Shown piece after piece: positions 8,147 through 16,812 of a stretch of DNA of 64,000 nt. The position numbers were made by a program, and so were the translations under genes. The notes beneath the pieces are model-generated. The model did no database searches. It was given only the letters and a program-made list of their open reading frames with translations, and was not told where the DNA came from. The stretch comes from Pelagimonas varians. GTDB lineage: Bacteria > Pseudomonadota > Alphaproteobacteria > Rhodobacterales > Rhodobacteraceae. The stretch is from positions 45,550 through 109,549 of the forward strand of contig NZ_QKMF01000017.1 of assembly GCF_003208435.1 (NCBI RefSeq). Reading direction: 5' to 3'. Each line of letters starts with the position of its first letter. The first letter of the stretch is position 1.

Positions 8147-8596
8147 TCAGGCGTCAACCGTGCTGACGACTTCGGCGAATTTGCTAAAGAACTTCGCCGC
8201 CAGTTTCTTGGCGGTGCTTTGGATCAAACGCGACCCAAGCTGCGCCAGTTTGCCCGAAATCTCGGCCTTGGCCGCATAGCTGAGCACGGTTTTCCCATCC
8301 ACTTCGCGCAAAGTGACGTCTGCGCCGCCCTTGGCATTGCCAGCCGCGCCGCCATTGCCCTGACCCGTCAGTGAAAACGCATCCGGTGCGCCCGATGTGT
8401 CCAGCGTGACTTCGCCGCCGAATTTGGCTTTGACCGGTCCGACCTTTAGCACCACTTTGGCCTCAAGCTCGGTATCGGAATGTTTGATCAGCTCTTCGCA
8501 ACCGGGGATGCACTGGCGCAGGACATCCGGATCGTTGAGGGCCTCGTAAACCTGTGTAAGCGGGGCATCGATGGTGATTTCGTCGTTCAGTTCCAT
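8147..8596 (-). CDS. coxG: CoxG, CO dehydrogenase subunit G-type SRPBCC protein
   Basis: A 149-aa protein of the CoxG/SRPBCC fold (MELNDEITIDAPLTQVYEAL, then IPGCEELI), the usual length for the core domain. CoxG proteins are not structural subunits; they act in recruiting or maturing CO dehydrogenase, with a hydrophobic cavity that can bind quinone or lipid-like ligands. The C-terminus here is an amphipathic Ala/Lys-rich helix. It is the last gene of the cox operon, 12 bp after the 33-aa ORF. A GGACCCC sequence precedes the start. Confidence 0.9.
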   Translation of the reverse strand: MELNDEITIDAPLTQVYEALNDPDVLRQCIPGCEELIKHSDTELEAKVVLKVGPVKAKFGGEVTLDTSGAPDAFSLTGQGNGGAAGNAKGGADVTLREVDGKTVLSYAAKAEISGKLAQLGSRLIQSTAKKLAAKFFSKFAEVVSTVDA

Positions 8597-8608
8597 TGCG
8601 GGGTCCTT

Positions 8609-8710
8609 TTAGCAGCAGGGAAATTTGACCGAGGCCAGAATATCGGCCTGTTCTTTGGTCAACGGTTTGTAAGCAAAGCGTTTCAGTAGGGTCTTCATCA
8701 TGCGTTTCAT
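8609..8710 (-). CDS. Small 33-aa ORF inside the cox operon
   Basis: A previously easy-to-miss frame of 33 codons starting ATG at 8710 and ending TAA at 8609. The product begins MKRMMKTLLKRFAYKPLTKE and ends in CC. Its ATG overlaps the stop of the XdhC-like gene as ATGA, and an AGGAGA ribosome-binding site lies 7 bp upstream of the ATG. The start of coxG follows 12 bp after its stop. The basic, amphipathic N-terminal half and the terminal Cys-Cys suggest a membrane-surface or metal/maturation role, but that is speculation. The coupling and strong ribosome-binding site are the evidence that it is translated. Confidence 0.65.
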   Translation of the reverse strand: MKRMMKTLLKRFAYKPLTKEQADILASVKFPCC

Positions 8711-9525
8711 TGCGGGTCTCCTGACTCCGGGGCTGGTTGGGCGTCGCGTTGGTGGCGGCGCCGTTCAGCGGTGAGTTGGGCCATGATCGACAGGGCGATC
8801 TCATCGGGGGTGACTGCGCCAATTGCCAAACCGGCGGGGGCCTGAACGCGGGCGATGTCAGCCTCGGCGATGCCGTCCTGGCGCAGTTTTTCCGACAGCG
8901 CGCTGAATTTGCGGCGACTGCCGACAAAAGCGATGAATGTGCATTCGGCAGCCAAGGCGGCCTTGAGGCTGGCTAAATCGTTTTTGCCTTGGGTCGCGAT
9001 GACAATCATGCGGTTTGATCCGGATGACAAAGGCGGCGGCGCGCAATCGGGATTGCCGGACAGCACGGCCCACTGGAAATGGGCACCAAGCCCCATCAGC
9101 GATTGCGCAACCGGTGCATCGCCGTAGACCAGCAATTCCGGCATGGGGGTAACGAGTTCGATAAAGATGTCCATCGACCCTTTGGAGGGGCAGCCGTTGC
9201 GGGCAAAACGCACGCCTTCGACGTCGTCGCCGGGGGATATGCCGCGTTCGTCCAGCAGGTCTTGGGGGTGCAAGGATATGAATTGAGGGGCGTTTTCGGC
9301 CATGGCGCGTTTGGTTGCCCGCGCCAAGGCACCGCGCACGCAGCCCCCCCCGATCCAGCCCTGCAAGATGGTGCCATCGGCGTCTAGTAGCGCTTTGGCC
9401 CCCGGTTTCGCGGCGGTGGCCCCAAGGGTGCGGATCACCGTTGCGATGGCAAAGGGTTCGCCCTTGTCGCGCAAATGTTGTGCCAGATCGGCGATTTCCG
9501 GGTTGGTTAGCTCGGCCCGTATCAT
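8707..9525 (-). CDS. coxF: XdhC/CoxI-family molybdenum-cofactor maturation protein
   Basis: A 272-aa cytosolic protein of the XdhC/CoxI family, which loads or modifies the molybdenum cofactor of molybdenum hydroxylases. The N-terminal domain shows the family motif WIGGGCVRGALARA; the C-terminal half is a Rossmann-like domain starting LLVYGDAPVAQSLMGLG. The symbol coxF is given because the order coxD-coxE-X-coxG matches Oligotropha coxDEFG; CoxI is the same family, so naming by sequence alone would be ambiguous. The gene is 13 bp downstream of coxE and its stop overlaps the start of the 33-aa ORF. Confidence 0.82.
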   Translation of the reverse strand: MIRAELTNPEIADLAQHLRDKGEPFAIATVIRTLGATAAKPGAKALLDADGTILQGWIGGGCVRGALARATKRAMAENAPQFISLHPQDLLDERGISPGDDVEGVRFARNGCPSKGSMDIFIELVTPMPELLVYGDAPVAQSLMGLGAHFQWAVLSGNPDCAPPPLSSGSNRMIVIATQGKNDLASLKAALAAECTFIAFVGSRRKFSALSEKLRQDGIAEADIARVQAPAGLAIGAVTPDEIALSIMAQLTAERRRHQRDAQPAPESGDPQ

Positions 9526-9538
9526 TGGCGTTTCAGCA

Positions 9539-10720
9539 TCATAGGCGGGTCAGCTCCTCTTCAAGGGCGGCCAGATCGGCCAGACGATTGGCTGGTTTGA
9601 ATAAATCAAGGTGGGGTAGGGCCGCGGACATGCCGCTGGCCACGGGCGCATAGCCATCCCAACCCTTCAGCGGGTTGAGCCAGATGATCTTGCAGCCGCG
9701 TTTTTTCAGGCGGGCCAGCGCGGTGCCGATCAACTCGGGGGTGTCGGTGTCATATCCGTCGGACAAGATCAAAACGACGGTGCGGCCATCGACAAACCGA
9801 CGGGCATAGGTGCGGCTGAACTGATCCAGCGAGGCCCCGATTTTCGAACCGCCGCCAAAACCGTCGGCCAGAACGGACAGCCGGCCAAGGGCGCGCAGGG
9901 CATCTTTGTCACGCAAGGCTTCGGCAATGCGGACAAGGCGGGTGTGGAACAGATAGGCATCGGCGCTGTCGTCGGCACGCATCATTCCGGCGATAAAGGC
10001 CAGAAACACCTGCGCGTAGCTGGTCATTGATCCGGACACGTCACACAGGGTGACAATTTTCAAAGGCCGGTCGGGCCGCTGTTTGCGCGGCAGCTGCAAA
10101 GGTTCACCGCCAGTGGCAAGGCTTTGCCGGATCACCTTGCGGAAATGGATCTGGTCACCTTTGCGGGCCTGTTTGCGGCGGCGCGACCGGCGATCTCGCA
10201 GCGCAGCGCCCAAACGCTGGGCGATTTTTTGCGCCTCTGCGATGTCTTCGGGTTGCACCAGATCACGCAGGTCTTTTTTCATTTTGGCTTGGTGCAGGCT
10301 GGCCATCAAACGGCCCTCGCCGTCGGCCTCTGCCTCGCCGTCGCCACCATCCGGAGTCGAAGGCGCGCCGCTGCCACCATCCGCCTCTTGACCCTCGGCA
10401 TTGCGGGAACTGTGGATGTGGTCCGATGCGGGGGTTTTGGCCGGAATGACCTTTTCGGCAACACGTCCGCCGTTCAGCCAGAATGCATTGAACAGGTCGT
10501 CAAAACGGCCGGTATCTTCGGCGCATCCACAGCAAACGGCGCGCAACGCGCTGCGGGCTGCGGCAGGATCGGCGGATTGCACATGGGTCAGGGCGGTCAG
10601 GCTCGCTTCGGCTTCGCCAACGCCGAGCCGCAAACCGTTTTCACGTAAATGCGCCATGAAACCGGCCATGCGGGCGGTCGGACCGGGGTCTTGAGCCGCG
10701 AATTTGGTAACGCGGCTCAT
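9539..10720 (-). CDS. coxE: CoxE, VWA-domain protein for CO dehydrogenase maturation
   Basis: A 393-aa protein with a C-terminal von Willebrand factor A domain. The MIDAS motif DVSGSM starts at residue 227 and ILSDGYDTD supplies the later metal-site Asp. Residues about 100-140 are a Gly/Asp/Glu-rich linker. CoxE works with the MoxR-type ATPase CoxD to build the [CuSMoO2] centre of CO dehydrogenase. The start codon overlaps the coxD stop as ATGA. Confidence 0.9.
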   Translation of the reverse strand: MSRVTKFAAQDPGPTARMAGFMAHLRENGLRLGVGEAEASLTALTHVQSADPAAARSALRAVCCGCAEDTGRFDDLFNAFWLNGGRVAEKVIPAKTPASDHIHSSRNAEGQEADGGSGAPSTPDGGDGEAEADGEGRLMASLHQAKMKKDLRDLVQPEDIAEAQKIAQRLGAALRDRRSRRRKQARKGDQIHFRKVIRQSLATGGEPLQLPRKQRPDRPLKIVTLCDVSGSMTSYAQVFLAFIAGMMRADDSADAYLFHTRLVRIAEALRDKDALRALGRLSVLADGFGGGSKIGASLDQFSRTYARRFVDGRTVVLILSDGYDTDTPELIGTALARLKKRGCKIIWLNPLKGWDGYAPVASGMSAALPHLDLFKPANRLADLAALEEELTRL

Positions 10721-11580
10721 GCGGCTTTGCCGGCAAGGCGCTGCGCAACTTCGGTGGTGATATTGGCGCGGTCGTTTTGGGTTTTCAGCAAAGTCGCCAG
10801 AGTCGCCTGCAAAACCACCGGATCATGGGTCAGATCGTTGATGCCAAGGCCGGACAAGGCGGCGGCAAAATCCAGCATTTCTGCGATGCCGGGTGTCTTT
10901 TCCAGATCTTCTTTGCGTAGGCTTTGCACAAAACCAACGATCTGCCCCGCAAGCTGCGCTTCGATACCGGCGCAGCGGGCCTTGAGAATGGCCAGCTCGG
11001 TGTTGCGGTCCGGATAGGCGACATGGGCGTACAGACATCGGCGACGCAGCGCATCCGAAAGGTCGCGGGTGCCATTTGCCGTCAATATGACGATGGGCCG
11101 CGAGGTGGCTGTAATCGTGCCCAACTCCGGCACGGTGATCTGGAAATCGGACAGGATTTCCAGCAAATAGGCCTCAAATTCCTCATCTGCGCGGTCGATT
11201 TCGTCGATCAACAGCACCGGTGGCACAGGCTGGCGGATCGCCTTGAGCAGCGGGCGTTCCAGCAAAAACTCTTCCGAGAAAATGCGGGTCTCAACGCTGC
11301 GGCCGGTTTCGCCGTCTTCGGCAGCGGCGCGGATCGACAGCAATTGCCGCTGGTAGTTCCATTCGTAAATCGCCTGCGCCGCGTCCAAGCCTTCGTAACA
11401 CTGCAGCCGGATCAATTGGGTCTCACGAACCGCAGACAGCACTCGTGCCACTTCGGTTTTCCCGACCCCAGCCGCCCCTTCAAGAAGCAGCGGACGCCCA
11501 AGCGACAGCGCCAGATGAATGGCCATCGCCAGATCATCATCGGCAATATATCCCTGTTCCGCCATGGCGGTTTGCAGCAT
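10717..11580 (-). CDS. coxD: CoxD, MoxR-type AAA+ ATPase
   Basis: A 287-aa AAA+ ATPase from the ATG at 11580. The Walker A motif GAAGVGKTE is at residues 34-42 and the Walker B LLIDEID at about residues 123-129; ILTANGTRDLSDALRRRC contains sensor 1 and the arginine finger. CoxD-type ATPases drive insertion of sulfur and copper into the CO dehydrogenase active site. An upstream in-frame ATG at 11691 is rejected because that extension would be translated from the double hairpin at 11637-11689. It overlaps coxE by 4 bp. Confidence 0.9.
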   Translation of the reverse strand: MLQTAMAEQGYIADDDLAMAIHLALSLGRPLLLEGAAGVGKTEVARVLSAVRETQLIRLQCYEGLDAAQAIYEWNYQRQLLSIRAAAEDGETGRSVETRIFSEEFLLERPLLKAIRQPVPPVLLIDEIDRADEEFEAYLLEILSDFQITVPELGTITATSRPIVILTANGTRDLSDALRRRCLYAHVAYPDRNTELAILKARCAGIEAQLAGQIVGFVQSLRKEDLEKTPGIAEMLDFAAALSGLGINDLTHDPVVLQATLATLLKTQNDRANITTEVAQRLAGKAA

Positions 11581-11636
11581 GTGATAGGTCACATCCGGCC
11601 CCTGTTTCTTCTGTCTAAAAATATCCCGGGGGTGGT

Positions 11637-11689
11637 CCGGAGGGGGTAGAACCCCCTCCGGTTTGTCGGGCCGGCAAAGCCGGTCCGAC
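11637..11689 (-). repeat. Double palindromic element between coxL and coxD
   Basis: There are two adjacent stem-loops. The first has arms CCGGAGGGGGT (11637-11647) and ACCCCCTCCGG (11651-11661) with an AGA loop and 11 perfect pairs. The second has arms GTCGGGCCGGC (11665-11675) and GCCGGTCCGAC (11679-11689) with an AAA loop and one G-U. Next to them is TCTAAAAATATCCCGGGGG, a sequence I associate with intergenic repeats of Rhodobacterales. It lies just after the coxL stop, so it could protect the coxMSL message or reduce read-through into coxD. Confidence 0.7.
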
Positions 11690-11698
11690 ATCCCTCAC

Positions 11699-14116
11699 TT
11701 AATCGTGCAGGCCCAGCCGGTTTGCGGTCTGCCAAATGCGCCAGTGGTCATGGGGCATGTTGGTGTGACGGTTTCCAAACGGCCGGAATGCATCTTGAAC
11801 CGCATTCGAGAAACACGGCACACCGCCGACATGCGGGCTTTCGCCGACACCTTTAGCGCCGATCGGGTGATGCGGGCTGGGGGTGACAGTGAAATCGGTC
11901 TCGTAGTTCGGCACTTCCCAAGCGGTGGGCAAGAAGAAGTCCATCAAGGTTCCGGTTTTCACATTGCCGATGTCGTCATAGGCGATTTCCTGTCCCAAGG
12001 CGACGGCCAGCGCTTCGGTCAAACCGCCGTGGATCTGACCTTCGATGATCATCGGGTTGATCCGCGTGCCGCAGTCGTCCAACGCGTAAAAGCGGCGAAT
12101 TTCCGGAACACCGGTGTCAACGTCAATGTCCATCACACAGACATAGGCCCCGAAAGGATAGGTCATATTGGGCGGATCGTAATAGCTGACCGCTTCCAGA
12201 CCCGGCTCCAACCCCGGAATGGCCTGATTATAGGCGGCGTAGGCGATTTCCTTCATTGTCTTGAACTTTTCAGGTGCGCCTTTGACCACAAACCGGTCGA
12301 TGTCGAATTCGACGTCGTCATCGTGGACCTCAAGCAAATAAGCCGCGATCATCTGTGCCTTGGCACGGATTTTGCGCCCTGCCATCGCCGTTGCCGCCCC
12401 TGCAACAGGCGTTGAGCGTGACCCGTAAGTGCCAAGCCCGTAGGGCGCGGTATCGGTGTCGCCTTCTTCGATGGTGATGCTGTCTGCCGAAATGCCGATT
12501 TCCGAGGCAAGGATTTGCGCAAAGGTTGTCGCGTGGCCCTGACCTTGGGAAATTGTGCCCAGACGCGCAATCGCAGACCCTGTGGGGTGGATGCGAATTT
12601 CGCAGCTGTCGAACATGCCCATGCCAAGGATGTCACAGTTTTTGACCGGACCGGCGCCGACGATTTCGGTAAAGAAGGTCAGACCAATGCCCATCAGCGT
12701 GCGGGTTTCACCGCGCTTGAACGCCTCGACCCGTTCGGCCTGTTCTTTGCGCAACCCGTCGTAATCAACGGCTTTGAGCGCCTTGTCCCAAGCGGTATGG
12801 TAGTCGCCGCTGTCATATTCCCAGCCCAAGGCGGCGGTGTAGGGGAACTGCTCTTTCTTGATAAAGTTGATGCGGCGCAGTTCGGCTGAATCCATTCCCA
12901 GCTCAATCGCAAGGACTTCGATCATCCGTTCGATGAAATACACCGCTTCGGTCACGCGGAAGGAGCAGCGATAGGAAACGCCGCCCGGGGCCTTGTTGGT
13001 GTAGACGCCATCAACCGCCAGATAAGCCACGGGGATGTCATAGGATCCTGTGCAAATATTCATGAAGCCGGCGGGGAATTTGGTCGGGTCCGCGCAGGCG
13101 TCAAAACCGCCGTGGTCAGCCGTGACGTGGCAATGCAGGCCGGTGATCTTGCCCTCTTTGGTGGCCGATATTTTGCCGGTCATATGGTAATCGCGGGCAA
13201 AGGCGGTGGACATCAGGTTTTCCATCCGGTCTTCGACCCATTTCACCGGAACTCCGGTGACGATCGAGGCAACGATGGAACAAACATAGCCGGGATAAAC
13301 CCCGACTTTGTTGCCAAATCCGCCGCCGATATCGGGGGAAACAACACGGATGTTATGTTCTTCGATGCCGGACAAAAGCGAAGCCACGGTGCGCACCACA
13401 TGCGGTGCCTGGAACGTGCCCCACAGGGTCAGCTTTCCGTTAACCTTGTCCATCGATGCGACCGAGCCGCAGGTTTCCAACGGGCAGGGGTGGGTGCGGT
13501 GGTAGTACATGCTTTCGGTTGCAACCACGTCGGCATTGTCGAGCACCTGATTGGTGCCGCTCTCGTCGCCTTGTTCCCATGTAAAGATATGGTTGTGATG
13601 CTTGCGCGGTCCATGCGCACCTTCGGTCTGGCCCTCAAGGTCTTCACGCAAAACCACATCGGATTTCAGCGATTCAAAGGGATCAGTGATGACCGGCAGC
13701 TCTTCGTATTCAACTTCGACCAATTCCACTGCATCGGCGGCGACGTAGCGGTCAGAGGCCACAACAAAAGCGACTTCCTGACCTTGGAACAGGACTTTGC
13801 CATCGGCCAGAACCATCTGTTTGTCACCCGCAAGGGTTGGCATCCAGTGCAGGTTCAACGGGCGCAGGTCGTCGGCGGTCAGGACGGCGACAACACCGGG
13901 CAGCGCTAGGGCGGCCTCTTTGTTGATCGAAACCACGCGGGCGTGGGCATAGGGCGAGCGGACAAAATCGCCGTGCAACATGCCGGGCAGTTTGATGTCA
14001 TCGACATAGTTGCCTTTGCCTTGGGTGAAACGCGAATCTTCAACGCGTTTGCGCGAACAGCCCATGCCTTTTAGATTGGCGGAGCGTTCTTCGCGATCAG
14101 GGGTCATATCATTCAT
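11699..14116 (-). CDS. coxL: CO dehydrogenase large subunit (form I)
   Basis: The 805-aa molybdenum/copper catalytic subunit of aerobic CO dehydrogenase, which oxidises CO to CO2 with water. Length and domains match form I CoxL. The diagnostic active-site loop reads SYRCSFR at residues 381-387, with the Cu-binding cysteine at C384. Form II enzymes have AYRGAGR instead, so this is a form I enzyme by the Cys. The first loop residue is Ser where the consensus is Ala. The start overlaps the coxS stop as ATGA, and the double hairpin follows 10 bp after its stop. Cytosolic or membrane-associated. Confidence 0.96.
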   Translation of the reverse strand: MNDMTPDREERSANLKGMGCSRKRVEDSRFTQGKGNYVDDIKLPGMLHGDFVRSPYAHARVVSINKEAALALPGVVAVLTADDLRPLNLHWMPTLAGDKQMVLADGKVLFQGQEVAFVVASDRYVAADAVELVEVEYEELPVITDPFESLKSDVVLREDLEGQTEGAHGPRKHHNHIFTWEQGDESGTNQVLDNADVVATESMYYHRTHPCPLETCGSVASMDKVNGKLTLWGTFQAPHVVRTVASLLSGIEEHNIRVVSPDIGGGFGNKVGVYPGYVCSIVASIVTGVPVKWVEDRMENLMSTAFARDYHMTGKISATKEGKITGLHCHVTADHGGFDACADPTKFPAGFMNICTGSYDIPVAYLAVDGVYTNKAPGGVSYRCSFRVTEAVYFIERMIEVLAIELGMDSAELRRINFIKKEQFPYTAALGWEYDSGDYHTAWDKALKAVDYDGLRKEQAERVEAFKRGETRTLMGIGLTFFTEIVGAGPVKNCDILGMGMFDSCEIRIHPTGSAIARLGTISQGQGHATTFAQILASEIGISADSITIEEGDTDTAPYGLGTYGSRSTPVAGAATAMAGRKIRAKAQMIAAYLLEVHDDDVEFDIDRFVVKGAPEKFKTMKEIAYAAYNQAIPGLEPGLEAVSYYDPPNMTYPFGAYVCVMDIDVDTGVPEIRRFYALDDCGTRINPMIIEGQIHGGLTEALAVALGQEIAYDDIGNVKTGTLMDFFLPTAWEVPNYETDFTVTPSPHHPIGAKGVGESPHVGGVPCFSNAVQDAFRPFGNRHTNMPHDHWRIWQTANRLGLHD

Positions 14117-14607
14117 TCTGCGGCCTCCTTGGCGGAGTTAATTTCGCTTGCCGCAGCAAGGATGGATTTGACGATGTTCTGATAGCCGGTGCAGCGGCAG
14201 ATATTGCCTGCCATTCCGAAACGGACTTCTTCTTCTGTGGGGGTCGGATTCTCTTCGAGCAGTTTTGTGGCGCGGGTGATCATACCCGGCGTGCAAAATC
14301 CGCACTGAAGACCGTGATGTTCCTTAAAGCTTTCTTGCAAGACATGCAGGGCGTCGGGTGATCCAATGCCTTCGATGGTGGTGATTTCGGCTCCGTTGGC
14401 TTGGGCGACAAACATTGTGCAGGATTTCACCGATTTGCCGTTCAGCGTGACGGTGCAGGCCCCGCAATGCGAGGTGTCGCAGCCGACGTGTGGGCCTGTG
14501 ATGTTCAACTTTTCCCGCAGGGCGTAAATAAGCAGGTCGCGTGGTTCGGCCAGAAACTCTTTGTCCTCGCCGTTGACGGTCAGTTTGATGTGCATTTTGT
14601 CAGACAT
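14113..14607 (-). CDS. coxS: CO dehydrogenase small [2Fe-2S] subunit
   Basis: A 164-aa iron-sulfur subunit passing electrons from the Mo-Cu centre to the FAD of CoxM. The N-terminal plant-ferredoxin-type cluster motif is [16 protein letters not shown] with a further Cys in VKSCT. The C-terminal helical-bundle cluster is formed by CGFCTPG and CRCTGY. It starts 12 bp after the coxM stop and overlaps coxL by 4 bp. Confidence 0.96.
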   Translation of the reverse strand: MSDKMHIKLTVNGEDKEFLAEPRDLLIYALREKLNITGPHVGCDTSHCGACTVTLNGKSVKSCTMFVAQANGAEITTIEGIGSPDALHVLQESFKEHHGLQCGFCTPGMITRATKLLEENPTPTEEEVRFGMAGNICRCTGYQNIVKSILAAASEINSAKEAAE

Positions 14608-14619
14608 GTTGTTCCCCCC

Positions 14620-15486
14620 TTATGCCCGTGCTGTTGTTCGAGACCAGGCGCGCGTGATCGCGCGGCTGAGTGTGATGCCAGCGACATGGCGCTTGAAGGC
14701 AACCGGCCCGCGGTTGTCTTCGGACGGGTCAATATCGCCGAGCATCGCGGCCACGGCTGCTTTGATCGCGGTGTCGTCGCAAGCGGTGCCAACCAGCGCC
14801 GCACCCGCAGCTTCGGACCAGACCGGAACATCGCTTAGATTGGTCATGGCGATCGAGGCAGAGCCGACTTTGCCCGCATCAGACGTGATCTGAACGGCTG
14901 CTGCTGCGGTGGCGTAATCGCCAATCTTGCGCTTTTGCTTTTCATAGGCGTGGCCGCCGGCTGGGGCGTCAAATTCGATAGAGACAAGCACTTCGTCATC
15001 TGCGCGCAGGGTCATGTAGGCAGATTCGTAATAGTCGCGGGCTGCGATCATGCGTTCGCCATCGGGGCCAACCACTTTGATCTGCGCATCGAGGCATTGC
15101 ATCAGGCCCGGCATATCGTTGCCCGGATCGCCGTTGGCCACATTGCCGCCGACGGTGCCCATGTAGCGCACCTGAGGGTCAGCGATTTGCAGCGCCGCTT
15201 CGCTCAAGATCGGTGCGGCATTCGAAAGACCGTCATTGTTGATCAGATCGTGCTGGGTGACCATGGCCCCCAAGGTGATGCGCCCGCCGTCAATCGTGAT
15301 GGCATCAAGCCCGTCGATGGCTTGCAAATCGATCAAGTGCGGGACGTCTGCCATCCGCAGTTTCATCATTGGAATTAGGCTGTGACCGCCTGCCATAACA
15401 CGGGCATCATCGCCGTGTTCTTGCAAAAGCGCGATGACGTCGCCCATGGTTTTGGGCCGATAATAATCGAACGCCGCTGGTATCAT
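14620..15486 (-). CDS. coxM: CO dehydrogenase medium FAD subunit
   Basis: A 288-aa FAD-binding subunit. The FAD motif AGGHSLIPMMKLR is near residue 33, and TVGGNVANGDPGND is the second flavin motif of the family. The start is set to ATG 15486, which has GGAGGAA 8 bp upstream; the frame continues to 15558 without family resemblance. It is the first structural gene of the CO dehydrogenase operon. A paired direct repeat lies about 100-135 bp upstream of its start. Confidence 0.95.
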   Translation of the reverse strand: MIPAAFDYYRPKTMGDVIALLQEHGDDARVMAGGHSLIPMMKLRMADVPHLIDLQAIDGLDAITIDGGRITLGAMVTQHDLINNDGLSNAAPILSEAALQIADPQVRYMGTVGGNVANGDPGNDMPGLMQCLDAQIKVVGPDGERMIAARDYYESAYMTLRADDEVLVSIEFDAPAGGHAYEKQKRKIGDYATAAAAVQITSDAGKVGSASIAMTNLSDVPVWSEAAGAALVGTACDDTAIKAAVAAMLGDIDPSEDNRGPVAFKRHVAGITLSRAITRAWSRTTARA

Positions 15487-15587
15487 CTGTGTTCCTCCCC
15501 GGATCACCATGTAACTGGCTGTCGGTAGAGGCTGATGCATGGAGGGCCTGTCGTGCATCTGATTTTAACTGAAAAACGCGGGTTTGC

Positions 15588-15620
15588 GCACGAAATGCGC
15601 GTCTGGCTGCACGAAATGCG
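15588..15620 (-). promoter_or_regulatory. Paired direct repeat, likely LytTR regulator binding site for coxM
   Basis: The 12-mer GCACGAAATGCG occurs at 15588-15599 and again, exactly, at 15609-15620, 21 bp apart start to start (two helical turns). LytTR-domain regulators of the AgrA/AlgR type bind paired direct repeats with this periodicity. The gene immediately next to it encodes CoxC, which has a LytTR domain, and the repeats stand 102-134 bp upstream of the coxM start, where an activator site would be expected. Binding itself is inference. Confidence 0.65.
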
Positions 15621-15626
15621 AAGGTG

Positions 15627-16739
15627 TCAGACGCCAAGCGCGTCGCGTACATCCTTCAGGCGGGACCGGCTGACCGGAACCTTTGCCAAGTTGGTCGTTT
15701 CAAAGTGGCACACGCCATTGTCTTTGAGTCGCTTGAAGCCGCTGACATGGGACGGGTTGATCAGATAGCTGCGATGGGTGCGGATAAAGGGGCCCGGTGC
15801 CAGACGCTTTTCCGCCTCTGATATGGACCAGACGCAAAACAGTTTGTCGGTGGCGGTATAGAGATAGGTGTAGTGCCCTTCGGCCCGAATAGCGACGACA
15901 GCGCCGGAATCTATGAAGGCTGTCCGGCCTTCATGCTCATAGGGGATTTGCTGGGCACCGTGGGGGGCAAGGGGGGCCGGTGGTTGTTCCGGCGCAGGGA
16001 CTGGAACGGGAGCGGGCGGTTTGCCGGACGGAGCCAGCACCGTGACACCGGTCAGTAAAAACGCCCCGCATAGGACAAAGCTGCTAAGCACGACGCCGAT
16101 CGCCATGACTTCGTTGCTGATCAGTGGGCCGACTTCGGATCGGACATCGACGGCAACGAAACTGGTGCCGCCGATGGCCACAAAATGCACGGCAAAGACC
16201 GCAAAACCAAAGAACAGCGTGCCGACAATGATATTGCGCTGGCTGCGCTTGCCATAAGCGATGGCAAAGGCGGCAACATTCAGCCCGCACGATGCAATGA
16301 TCGCCAAGGTGATGCCTGCCGGAGTATACAGCGCCTGACACAGCTCCATGGCCGACATGCCAAGATAATGCATGGCCACAACGCCGAGGCCGACAATCAC
16401 GCCGGACAAGACCAACGTGCCGCGGGTGCGTTTCCAGAAATGCAAAATCAACAAGGCGCAGCCGACCACAAGGATCGCAACCAACGCCGAAATTAGGGTG
16501 ATCGCCGCGTCGTAGTAGAACAAGATCGGCAATTGCAGCCCCAACATGGCGACAAAATGCATCGACCAAATTCCGCCGCCAAGTGCGATAGACGCCAGTA
16601 CAATCAGGATCTTACGTTGTGCTATCGGTCGGTCCGACAGGCCTTTGGTCAGCGACAGGCCAGTGAAACCTGCCATCATCGCCACCAGTAGCGAGGCAAA
16701 GACCAACATCGGGTTATGAGTGAAATCAAGGATCTGCAT
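15627..16739 (-). CDS. coxC: CoxC-like MHYT membrane sensor with LytTR DNA-binding domain
   Basis: A 370-aa one-component membrane regulator. The N-terminal MHYT domain has about seven hydrophobic segments (residues 10-235) with signature motifs SMHFVAML at 59-66, AMHYLGM at 122-128 and AVHFVAIG at 183-190. A Pro-rich linker covers about 238-262, and a LytTR DNA-binding domain about 266-368 (VVAIRAEGHYTYLYTATD, then IRTHRSYLINP). CoxC and CoxH of Oligotropha have this architecture; MHYT is proposed to bind copper and sense a diatomic gas. It stands upstream of coxM in the same direction. Confidence 0.88.
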   Translation of the reverse strand: MQILDFTHNPMLVFASLLVAMMAGFTGLSLTKGLSDRPIAQRKILIVLASIALGGGIWSMHFVAMLGLQLPILFYYDAAITLISALVAILVVGCALLILHFWKRTRGTLVLSGVIVGLGVVAMHYLGMSAMELCQALYTPAGITLAIIASCGLNVAAFAIAYGKRSQRNIIVGTLFFGFAVFAVHFVAIGGTSFVAVDVRSEVGPLISNEVMAIGVVLSSFVLCGAFLLTGVTVLAPSGKPPAPVPVPAPEQPPAPLAPHGAQQIPYEHEGRTAFIDSGAVVAIRAEGHYTYLYTATDKLFCVWSISEAEKRLAPGPFIRTHRSYLINPSHVSGFKRLKDNGVCHFETTNLAKVPVSRSRLKDVRDALGV

Positions 16740-16812
16740 AAGCGATGCCTACCCTATCGTGCGACATTTTCGCAAGGTTTCTGACTGCGGTAACAGGCAC
16801 AGGGGATCACAA

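Noticed and set aside
13112..13909. Plus-strand frame opposite coxL
   Set aside because: Antisense shadow of a highly conserved gene.
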